Assembly: GCA_039923855.1 (NCBI GenBank) | Contig: JBDTBW010000014.1 | Span: forward strand, 31,763 to 95,762 | Reading direction: 5' to 3' | DNA from: 66-474 sp039923855 | GTDB taxonomy: Bacteria > Pseudomonadota > Gammaproteobacteria > Xanthomonadales > Rhodanobacteraceae | DNA: 64,000 bases | Part shown: positions 58,173 through 64,000 of the stretch, one piece after another | How the letters are laid out: every line of letters begins with the position of its first letter | How positions within the stretch are numbered: position 1 is the first letter of the stretch | Notes under the pieces: generated by a model | Databases searched by the model: none | Told to the model about the DNA's origin: nothing | What the model saw: only the letters and a program-made list of their open reading frames with translations | Program-made: the position numbers and the translations under genes

Positions 58173-58408
58173 GCAGGCCGGTCTCCGGGCTTGCGAGTTG
58201 AGAAGTGCGGTCACGGACGACCGCCTTTTGATTTTCGCGATCATGGGGGATCGCAAAAACCGCTTCATCGATCCATCCGCCTTCCCACGCGACATGTCGC
58301 GCAGTGGCCAGTGAATGGATTTGACTCGCCTACCGTTGCGGGGGCAGCGCCGGACTCTCACCGGCTTCCCGTTTCACCTTCTCGTCGTTCGACGATCGGG
58401 CACCTGCA
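58173..58408 (-). ncRNA. Cobalamin riboswitch with an enlarged peripheral arm
   Basis: Read on minus, the leader has GGTGAAACGGGAAGCCGGTG, GAGAGTCCGGCGCTGCC, CCCGCAACGGTA (B12 box), GGCCACTG, GTGGGAAGGCGG, and finally AAGCCCGGAGACCGGCC; GCAGG near 58404-58408 closes with CCTGC near 58173-58177. Between GTGGGAAGG and AAGCCCGGAGACC about 80 bases intervene, longer than the few tens usual. They contain a diverged copy of the btuB start region. Bound cobalamin should repress btuB, whose ATG is 137 bases further on. Confidence 0.92.
58207..58254. repeat. REP-like two-hairpin unit inside the cobalamin riboswitch
   Basis: GCGGTC-ACGGAC-GACCGC (58207-58224), 12-base spacer, GCGATC-ATGGGG-GATCGC (58237-58254). 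Stems and spacer length equal the unit at 57971-58018, and flanking bases (ATGAAGC upstream and GCACTT-CAA-CTC downstream on minus) also match. Confidence 0.8.
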
Positions 58409-58449
58409 TTGCGCGCAGTTTAAGCTACCCACTGAACAACTACCAGTTT

Positions 58450-58617
58450 GTCATTCCGGACGTGGCGAAGCTGCGATCCGGGCTGCGTTTGCAGTCCTGC
58501 AAACGCGAACGCCGAAGGCGGCCCGGAGGGCGAGCGCCAAGGACGGCGTGAGTAATCCAGCTTCTGCTCAAAAAACTGGATTCCGGGTTCTGCGCTGCGC
58601 GCAGCCCCGGAATGACG
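58450..58617. repeat. GTCATTCCGG-ended repeat, copy 1
   Basis: It begins GTCATTCCGG and ends CCGGAATGAC, perfect 10-bp terminal inverted repeats. The centre holds CGCCGAAGGCGGCCCGGAGG and GGCGTGAGTAATCCAG, shared with the unit at 61021-61185. It is a MITE-like intergenic sequence between the CPXCG gene and the btuB leader. Confidence 0.75.
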
Positions 58618-58665
58618 GCTCAAACAGCATGGCTTTCTTAAGAGCGCGCCAATCTTGCAAGGGCG

Positions 58666-58854
58666 TTATTCGCTGTCCGTTTGCGTTTGAACGTCCAAGA
58701 GCGCGCCGTCGTCGTCGATGCTGAGGCGCACGTTGATCGGCTTGCAGCACACCTGGCAATCCTCGATGTAACTCGTCGAACCGGCCGATGCATCGACGCC
58801 GGTCTCGAACGATTCGCCGCAATAGGGGCAGGTGAGCGCGATGAATTCAAGCAT
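58666..58854 (-). CDS. CPXCG-motif cysteine-rich protein
   Basis: The 62-residue protein has two Cys pairs, CPYCGESF and CQVCCKPI, as in the Cys_rich_CPXG family (PF14255), likely binding one zinc. The function is unknown. ATG 58854 overlaps the hemW stop by 8 bases, so it is probably translated from the same mRNA. Confidence 0.9.
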   Translation of the reverse strand: MLEFIALTCPYCGESFETGVDASAGSTSYIEDCQVCCKPINVRLSIDDDGALLDVQTQTDSE

Positions 58855-60295
58855 GACGACGTTGCCTTGGTGGTGGCGGCAGGAACAATTCGATCACGTC
58901 GTTGAGGAAGCGCTGACCGAGCGGCGTTGCGCGCAGTATGTCCGCATCGTCGCGCAGCCAGCCACGCGCATACGCCTTGCGCAGCGGTGTATCGATTTCG
59001 GTGAGAGGCAAGCCGGTGCGCGTCGCAAAATCCTCGATCGGCACGCCGCCGTTCAATCGCAACGCATTCAACATGTACTCGAACGGCAATTCCTCGTGCG
59101 GTACCGGCGCATCGCCGCCGATGTGCGCAGACGTTGCCGCATGTTCGAGATAGGCGCGCGGATGCTTCACTTTCCAGCGGCGGCGAACCTGGTAGCCGGT
59201 AGCCGGTAGCCGGCAGCCGGTAGGAGCACTGGTACTGAAAATGGAGGCGGAAATATCGTTGACTGCTGCTTTCCGGCTCCCGGTTTCCGGCTTCCGGTTT
59301 CCCGCTTCCGTGATCTTCCCGTGTGCGCCGGCGCCGATCCCGAGGTAATCGCCGAAGCTCCAGTAATTGAGATTGTGCGCGCAGCGCTTGCCGTCGCGCG
59401 CATACGCGGAAACTTCGTATTGCGCATAAGCGGCCTGCGCGAGCCGCGCCTGACACGCCTCCTGCATCGCCCACGCCGTGTCGTCGTCAGGCAACGGCGG
59501 CGGATTCGCCGCGAAGGCCGTGTTGGGTTCCAAGGTCAGTTGATAATGCGAAATATGCGAAGGAGATAATGCGATGGCGCGTTCGATATCGGTCAGCGAT
59601 TGGTCGACCCTCTGCTGCGGCAGCGCGTACATCAGATCCAGATTGATGTTGTCGTAGCCTGTGTCCTGCGCCTGTTTGATCGCGTGCTCCGCTTCCGCAG
59701 CGGAATGGATGCGCCCGAGCGCGCGCAAGTTGTCGTCGTCGAAACTCTGCACACCGAAGCTGATGCGGTTGACGCCGGCTTTCAGGTACCCATCGAAACG
59801 ACCGTGCTCGACCGTGCCGGGATTCGTTTCCAGCGTGATCTCGCAATCATCGGCAAAAGGCAACCGGGCCGTCGCGCCGTCGAGAATTTCGGCGATCGCA
59901 TCAGGCGCGAAAAGGCTCGGCGTGCCGCCGCCGAAGAACACGCTGACGATGTCCCGATTCGCGATCGCATCGCCGGAATCGCGCAGATCGCCATCGAGAT
60001 CAGCCAGCAACGCGGTTATGTATTCGCGTACCGGCAACTCGCCACGCAGCCCGTGCGAATTGAAATCGCAGTACGGACATTTCTTCACGCACCAGGGGAT
60101 GTGGATGTACAGAGAAATCGGGACTCGGGACTTGGGACTCGGGACTGGTGAGCGAAGCCTGGTTCCCTCTCCCTCCGGGAGAGGAGGCCCCAGCTCTTGA
60201 ATCGCCGAAAGCGTTTGGCACGGAGCGTTTTGTTTCGCCGACTCTAGATATTGGCCGGGTGAGGATTCGGTCAAAGCAATGGATCGCGGGTTCAT
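58847..60295 (-). CDS. hemW: Radical-SAM heme chaperone HemW, with repeat-encoded segments
   Basis: The core is HemW: radical-SAM Cys69, Cys73 and Cys76 in IPWCVKKCPYCDFNSHG, FFGGGTPSLF, ETNPGTVE, GVNRISFGVQSFDDDNL, and FEYMLNALRL at the C-terminus. HemW binds heme and inserts it into respiratory enzymes. Two parts are odd. The first ~58 residues read through palindromic and GGGACTCGGG-type repeats, with no start codon near the normal beginning (ISLYIHIPWC). At residues ~329-368 an in-frame segment encoded by 59190-59310 (tandem TAGCCGG and CCGGTTT units) is inserted after GAGAHGKITE. ATG 60295 overlaps the rdgB stop (ATGA), which may allow coupled initiation. Confidence 0.88.
   Translation of the reverse strand: MNPRSIALTESSPGQYLESAKQNAPCQTLSAIQELGPPLPEGEGTRLRSPVPSPKSRVPISLYIHIPWCVKKCPYCDFNSHGLRGELPVREYITALLADLDGDLRDSGDAIANRDIVSVFFGGGTPSLFAPDAIAEILDGATARLPFADDCEITLETNPGTVEHGRFDGYLKAGVNRISFGVQSFDDDNLRALGRIHSAAEAEHAIKQAQDTGYDNINLDLMYALPQQRVDQSLTDIERAIALSPSHISHYQLTLEPNTAFAANPPPLPDDDTAWAMQEACQARLAQAAYAQYEVSAYARDGKRCAHNLNYWSFGDYLGIGAGAHGKITEAGNRKPETGSRKAAVNDISASIFSTSAPTGCRLPATGYQVRRRWKVKHPRAYLEHAATSAHIGGDAPVPHEELPFEYMLNALRLNGGVPIEDFATRTGLPLTEIDTPLRKAYARGWLRDDADILRATPLGQRFLNDVIELFLPPPPRQRRHA
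59190..59310. repeat. Simple CCGG-type repeat inserted in frame in hemW
   Basis: One end has four tandem TAGCCGG-like units; the other end has CCGGCTCCCGG, TTTCCGGCTTCCGG and GGTTTCCC units, partly complementary. Similar sequence occurs between genes at 10535-10565. Length allows the hemW frame to stay open. Confidence 0.7.
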
Positions 60296-60379
60296 GGCGA
60301 CCGGCTGGCGTCGCGCGGATTGCGGTGGTTATGCATTAGCAGACCCTCACCCCTGTCCCTCTTCCGGAGGGGGAGGGGC
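60166..60379. repeat. Palindromic repeat (CTCCC/GGGAG family), copy 4, split around the rdgB-hemW junction
   Basis: CCCTCTCCCTCCGGGAGAGG (60166-60185) and, about 155 bases away, ACCCTCACCCC with CCCTCTTCCGGAGGGGGAGG (60341-60379). The halves resemble the two arms of copies 2 and 3. The left half encodes part of the HemW N-terminus and the right half encodes the C-terminal tail of RdgB. Tandem GGGACTCGGG units at 60118-60150 lie beside it. Confidence 0.65.
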
Positions 60380-60969
60380 ATGTCGGCAAGTTTGCGGCAC
60401 AATTGCACCAGCGCCTGCCCACGATGGCTGATGCGGTTCTTCAACGCGAGTTCGAGTTCCGCCGCGCTGTACCCATCGCCATCATCCGGCAGGAAAACCG
60501 GGTCGTAACCAAAGCCCTGCGCGCCGCGCGGCGCATCGACGATGCGCCCGAACCAGCGGCCTTCGGCGATCAACGGCGCGGGATCGCCGGCGTGACGCAG
60601 CAGCGCCAGCACGCAGATGAAATGCGCACCGCGTTGTTCATCGGGAACGCCGTCCAGTGCGCGCAGCAGCTTGTCGATATTCGCGACGGCGTTGCCCTGT
60701 ACGCCGGTGTAACGCGCCGAATACAAACCCGGTGCGCCATCCAGTCTATCCACGCACAGGCCGGAATCATCGCCCAGCGCGGGCAAGCCGGATGCGCGCG
60801 CGGCATGCCGGGCCTTCAGGATCGCATTCTCGACAAAGCTCAAACCGGTTTCTTCGATGTCGGTCACATCGAATTCCATTTGCGCGCGCACGTCGATCCC
60901 GCTGCCTGCGAACAACTCGCGCAGATCGGCGAGTTTGCCGGCATTGCTGCTGGCGAGAACGATCTTCAT
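60292..60969 (-). CDS. rdgB: XTP/dITP pyrophosphatase (RdgB/HAM1)
   Basis: This house-cleaning enzyme hydrolyses xanthosine and inosine triphosphates. Motifs: IVLASSNAGKLADLRELF at the N-terminus, ETGLSFVENAILKARHAA, GDDSGLCVDRLDGAPGLYSARY, and FGYDPVFLPD, KNRISHRGQAL near the end. The 225 residues are about 28 more than usual: after QLCRKLADM a tail PLPLRKRDRGEGLLMHNH continues through a palindromic repeat to a stop overlapping the hemW ATG. The ATG at 60969 is clear. Confidence 0.94.
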   Translation of the reverse strand: MKIVLASSNAGKLADLRELFAGSGIDVRAQMEFDVTDIEETGLSFVENAILKARHAARASGLPALGDDSGLCVDRLDGAPGLYSARYTGVQGNAVANIDKLLRALDGVPDEQRGAHFICVLALLRHAGDPAPLIAEGRWFGRIVDAPRGAQGFGYDPVFLPDDGDGYSAAELELALKNRISHRGQALVQLCRKLADMPLPLRKRDRGEGLLMHNHRNPRDASRSP

Positions 60970-61020
60970 GCAGGAAATGGGAAATCTTGACCAGTAAGAT
61001 GAGTCAGCGCAGCACGTGCC

Positions 61021-61185
61021 GTCATTCCGGCGCAGGCCGGACTGCTTAGGCGGGATGCCGCAGCAGAACGCCGAAGGCGCCCCGCAGGGCGAGCGTCATG
61101 GATGACGCGAGTAATCCAGTCACGATCACGCACGATCATGTCTTGTCGCCACTGGGCCCCGGCCTGCGCGGGGCGGCGGGAATGG
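61021..61185. repeat. GTCATTCCGG-ended repeat, copy 2
   Basis: Starts GTCATTCCGGCGCAGGCCGG and ends CCCCGGCCTGCGCGGGG, CGGGAATGGA; the centre shares ACGCCGAAGGCG, GGGCGAGCGTC and GAGTAATCCAG with copy 1 at 58450-58617. It lies between rph and rdgB. Confidence 0.7.
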
Positions 61186-61200
61186 ATTTTCTGCACGAAG

Positions 61201-61932
61201 TTATGAGCTTTCCGCCAACGCCGCGCGCTGCATTGCGATCAATTCGATGATGCCTTGCTGTGCAAGCACCAGCATGGCGTCGAGTTCGTTGCGGCGGAAG
61301 GCGTGGCCCTCGGCGGTGCCTTGCAGTTCGATGAAACCGCCGCCATCGTTCATCACCACGTTCATGTCGGTGTCGCAATTGGCATCCTCGGCGTAGTCGA
61401 GATCCACCACCGGCGCGCCCTGATAAATGCCGACCGACACCGCGGCGATCGCGCCGACGATCGGATTGCGCTTCAATCCATTGCGTTTCATCAGCACATC
61501 GACCGCATCCACCAGCGCGACATAGGCGCCGGTGATCGCCGCGCAACGCGTGCCGCCATCGGCCTGCAGCACGTCGCAATCGAGCGTGATCACGCGCTCG
61601 CCCAACGCCGCGCGATCCACACACGCGCGCAAGCTGCGCCCGATCAGGCGCTGGATTTCCATGCTGCGGCCCCCTTGACCGCCGCGCGCGGCCTCGCGTT
61701 GGCTGCGTTCGGTCGTGGCGCGCGGCAACATGCCGTATTCAGCCGTGACCCAGCCTTCGCCCTTGCCGCGCAACCACGGCGGCACGCGCTCCTCGACGCT
61801 GGCGGTGCACAACACGCGGGTGTCGCCGAACGCGATCAGCACCGAGCCCTCGGCGTGCCGCGTGTAATGGCGTTCGATGGAGACGCTGCGCAATTGATCG
61901 GGCGCGCGGCGGGAAGGACGGGTGATCGGCAT
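61201..61932 (-). CDS. rph: Ribonuclease PH
   Basis: The 243-residue phosphorolytic exoribonuclease trims tRNA 3' ends. Motifs: SVLIAFGDTRVLCTASVEE, GWVTAEYGMLPRATTER, RLIGRSLRACVD, ITLDCDVLQADGGTRCAAI, and FIELQGTAEG. ATG 61932 (MPITRPSRRAPDQLR) is standard. It is divergent from yicC with 70 bases between starts, a common arrangement. Confidence 0.97.
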   Translation of the reverse strand: MPITRPSRRAPDQLRSVSIERHYTRHAEGSVLIAFGDTRVLCTASVEERVPPWLRGKGEGWVTAEYGMLPRATTERSQREAARGGQGGRSMEIQRLIGRSLRACVDRAALGERVITLDCDVLQADGGTRCAAITGAYVALVDAVDVLMKRNGLKRNPIVGAIAAVSVGIYQGAPVVDLDYAEDANCDTDMNVVMNDGGGFIELQGTAEGHAFRRNELDAMLVLAQQGIIELIAMQRAALAESS

Positions 61933-62002
61933 CGGCGATGGTATCGGAACAAGGCCGCGCAGTTTACCATCGGCGCTTCGATCGCAGAATGGACGCGCCG
62001 AC

Positions 62003-62863
62003 ATGATCCGCAGCATGACCGCCTATGCGAATGCGGAAAGCTCGACTGCACAAGGCTGGCTGGCCTGCGAATTGCGCGCGGTCAACCACCGGTTTCTCGA
62101 AATCGGCGTGCGTCTGCCCGACGAATTGCGCGCGCTGGAGCCGGCGCTGCGCGAACGCATCGCCGCGCGCCTGTCGCGCGGCAAGGTCGATGTTGGTCTG
62201 CGTTACAAACCGCCGGCATCCGCGGTGGACTTGCTGCTGGACAACAAGACCACCGAGCAACTGTCCGCGCTGGCGTTGGAATTGCGCACGCGGTTTCCTG
62301 AACTTGCCACCGATTTCGCGACTTTGCTCGGCTGGCCGGGGTTGCTGGTCAAACCGGAAATGGATCAGGCGGGGTTGGCACAGGCCGCGCTCGCGTTGCT
62401 GGATCGCACGCTGGACGAATTCATCGCCGGGCGCGGGCGCGAAGGCGACAAGCTGGGGGCGGCGATCGCCGAACGGATCGACGGCATCGAGACAATCGTC
62501 GCGCAATTGCGCGCGCTGTTGCCTGAAATTCGAATGGCGCTACGCGCGAAACTCGAAACGCGCCTCGCCGAATTGGTGCAACCGGTGGAACCTGGCCGGC
62601 TGGAACAGGAACTGGTGCTGCAGGTCGGGCGGATGGATGTGGACGAGGAACTGGATCGGCTTGCCGCGCATGTTTCCGAGGCGCGCCGGGTGCTGGCGCT
62701 GACCGAGCCGGTCGGGCGCCGGCTGGATTTCCTGATGCAGGAATTCAATCGCGAGGCCAATACGCTCGGTTCCAAATCCGTTGACGCGCGCACCACCCGC
62801 GCGGCGGTGGATCTGAAAGTGCTGATCGAGCAGATGAGAGAACAGGTGCAAAATTTAGAATGA
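62003..62863 (+). CDS. yicC: YicC family endoribonuclease
   Basis: The 286-residue protein has the N-terminus MIRSMTAYANAESS, AVNHRFLEIGVRLPDELRAL, and the C-terminal RLDFLMQEFNREANTLGSKS with VDLKVLIEQMREQVQNLE, all diagnostic of YicC. Family members are endoribonucleases implicated in sRNA turnover. ATG 62003 is chosen over 61922. The pair rph/yicC diverges, as in many proteobacteria. Confidence 0.95.
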   Translation: MIRSMTAYANAESSTAQGWLACELRAVNHRFLEIGVRLPDELRALEPALRERIAARLSRGKVDVGLRYKPPASAVDLLLDNKTTEQLSALALELRTRFPELATDFATLLGWPGLLVKPEMDQAGLAQAALALLDRTLDEFIAGRGREGDKLGAAIAERIDGIETIVAQLRALLPEIRMALRAKLETRLAELVQPVEPGRLEQELVLQVGRMDVDEELDRLAAHVSEARRVLALTEPVGRRLDFLMQEFNREANTLGSKSVDARTTRAAVDLKVLIEQMREQVQNLE

Positions 62864-63031
62864 TGTTCCGTGACACCCCACAAAATCCCTAAAACCCTTG
62901 TCATACCGCGATTCGCGAGCTTTTTATTGTCCCATGATGGCCGGTCGTATCCAGCAGAATCCGGCAAAAGTTCTGTACCCATGGTTGTATCCGTTGCAGA
63001 AAGGTGAGGTACGGTGCCTTTTCCGCGATGC

Positions 63032-63505
63032 CTACCGAGACCGCTTGGATGGCTTCTTGATCGCCAGCAGACGCTCGTCAAACCGGAACTCTTGATCGTA
63101 AGTCACGGAAATTGTCTTCAGGTCCGTATGCCGCGGATTCACCAGATAGTTCCAAGTCTGATCAATAATGGCACTGGGGATGCGATACAGCAGCGACTTG
63201 TCTTCGCGCAACCAAGCGCTCCCCAAAGCGCGTGTCTTATCGATGTCATCGGCCCAAGCGACCGGGAGTTTGGGTACCAAGGCGCGCTTGATTACCGCGT
63301 CTGGCACATCCATTCCTACAAGTCGATACCCGTCGGGTATTTCATCCGTTTCGACATCCAGGTGGCAAAGTACCTCGATCAGCGCGCCGGCAGGCTGCGT
63401 CGCGGTATACAGCACGTACAGACCCTGCTCGTGCCAGCGAGCCGCTGTGAATGCTCCACCTTTCCCGTCAAGTTCGAGGAATCTGGTTAGTCGCCAGAGT
63501 CTCAC
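63032..63505 (-). CDS. RES-domain toxin (NAD-degrading)
   Basis: The 157-residue protein begins VRLWRLTRFLELDG and has GGAFTAARWHEQGLYVLYTA, ALIEVLCHLD, and DDIDKTRALGSAWL, the layout of RES toxins, which degrade NAD+. The GTG start at 63505 overlaps the antitoxin TGA (GTGA), the standard coupling of these pairs. A longer frame to 63628 lies in the antitoxin gene and is rejected. It is a type II toxin-antitoxin module with the upstream gene. Confidence 0.88.
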   Translation of the reverse strand: MRLWRLTRFLELDGKGGAFTAARWHEQGLYVLYTATQPAGALIEVLCHLDVETDEIPDGYRLVGMDVPDAVIKRALVPKLPVAWADDIDKTRALGSAWLREDKSLLYRIPSAIIDQTWNYLVNPRHTDLKTISVTYDQEFRFDERLLAIKKPSKRSR

Positions 63506-63918
63506 GCAAACATGCCGTAGCCAATCTGGTACAGACGCTCTTCGACCAGCTTCGTCCCGTGATCCGTGTCGAGCATCTTGATAGGCGGCAGGTGAGTTTC
63601 CAGTTGACGAGATGGACGCTCCAGCCACTTTCTGGCCTTTTCCTTGTTGCCGAACATCCGTTCGGCAAGAGCCACTACTCGGGCTACGCGCGCCAGTCGG
63701 TCAGATTCGGTCTTGCTTAGCTTCGCGTGATCTTTGATCTTGCGCTCCACGGTCGAGGATGCGCCTACCAGTTTGATGATTTCAGACCGGTCGTAGCCCA
63801 AGTCGACGAACTTCTGGATTCTGATCGACGGGATGCCCTGCCGCACTTTTTCGACAAGATCCGCATCAGTGCTAACCATGAAGCCCATAAGTTGGCCTTG
63901 CCGTTCGACAGCGCTCAT
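63502..63918 (-). CDS. Xre/ParS-type antitoxin (DUF2384 toxin-binding domain)
   Basis: The 138-residue protein has a helix-turn-helix-like segment (IPSIRIQKFVDLGYDRSEIIKLVG) and a C-terminal toxin-binding domain (ARVARVVALAERMFGNKEKARKWLERPSR, then a short loop and MFA end) typical of antitoxins of RES toxins. It should neutralise the RES protein and repress the promoter. AAGGAG lies before ATG 63918. Confidence 0.88.
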   Translation of the reverse strand: MSAVERQGQLMGFMVSTDADLVEKVRQGIPSIRIQKFVDLGYDRSEIIKLVGASSTVERKIKDHAKLSKTESDRLARVARVVALAERMFGNKEKARKWLERPSRQLETHLPPIKMLDTDHGTKLVEERLYQIGYGMFA

Positions 63919-63934
63919 GCCATTGACTCCTTCT

Positions 63935-63962
63935 CATTTGGGAAAAGTGTACTCCCATTTGG
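63935..63962. promoter_or_regulatory. Candidate operator of the toxin-antitoxin pair
   Basis: CATTTGG is repeated directly at 63935-63941 and 63956-63962, and TGGGA (63939-63943) faces TCCCA (63953-63957). It lies 17 bases upstream of the antitoxin start, where an Xre-type repressor would bind. Confidence 0.5.
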
Positions 63963-64000
63963 TCAGTCGATCAATCCTGGCACGCGAACGGCCAGATCAA

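Noticed and set aside
58032..58361. 109-codon minus-strand frame across the btuB leader, with a start similar to BtuB MKPVES
   Set aside because: It lies in the cobalamin riboswitch; the similarity comes from the duplicated start region, and the rest is low-complexity Arg-rich.

Overview
The window is one continuous stretch of a high-GC chromosome. Gene content and style point to a gammaproteobacterium of the Xanthomonadales/Lysobacterales, most likely near Rhodanobacteraceae; this is inferred from gene families, not from a marker gene. Supporting signs are a MetJ repressor, FadE-type acyl-CoA dehydrogenase, a LemA/M48 pair, very large TonB-dependent receptors, TPR-sulfotransferases, a CPXCG protein behind hemW, and many short palindromic intergenic repeats. 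I see no rRNA, tRNA, CRISPR array, prophage or complete insertion sequence.

Layout: 1-3.5 kb holds a truncated ribbon-helix-helix gene, then ETF-ubiquinone oxidoreductase, an ATP-grasp protein and an isoprenylcysteine-methyltransferase-like membrane protein, all on minus. 3.6-8.7 kb holds an amidase and a minus-strand Mla-type lipid transport operon (STAS-permease, ATPase, MCE protein, lipoprotein). 8.8-10.5 kb holds gcvT-gcvH. 11.1-13.2 kb holds metJ, with a histone-H1-like tail, and a TonB-domain lipoprotein. 13.4-22 kb holds a serine hydrolase, lemA-M48 protease, a CBS protein, mtgA and a GAF-GAF-GGDEF-EAL protein. 22.2-36.4 kb is the accessory-looking part: an orphan outer-membrane-like protein, a 999-residue TonB-dependent receptor, then seven tightly packed genes for TPR proteins, three sulfotransferases, three Fe(II)/2-oxoglutarate oxygenases and an AspH-like protein that has lost its iron ligands. 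36.4-46.8 kb holds pckG, a TetR/hydrolase pair, fadE, formaldehyde-detoxifying adhC, prfC and a methyltransferase. 47-49.6 kb is a methionine operon (metB-hom) whose leader carries both a MetJ operator and a SAM-I riboswitch. 49.6-55.9 kb holds an APC permease, pepQ, a PilZ protein and a DUF1631 protein. 56.2-58.4 kb is btuB behind a cobalamin riboswitch. 58.7-62.9 kb holds CPXCG, hemW, rdgB, rph and yicC. The right end carries an Xre-RES toxin-antitoxin pair.

How the parts connect: metJ at 11 kb and the metB-hom leader at 47 kb form one regulatory circuit, with SAM sensed twice (by protein at the promoter, by RNA in the leader). The 26.8-36.4 kb cluster could act as a hydroxylate-then-sulfate modification system beside a large receptor; this is inference from domain content and packing.

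The most unusual non-coding signal is a ~200-bp element present three times (11.8, 17.6 and 56.0 kb). Each copy has end repeats that pair within the copy, an inner stem and two hairpins. Three base pairs have changed on both sides between copies, and every copy lies in the same orientation just after the 3' end of a gene. A second notable case is a duplicate of the btuB translation-start region, itself a two-hairpin REP-like unit, embedded in the btuB cobalamin riboswitch. A third is hemW/rdgB, whose reading frames run through intergenic repeats.
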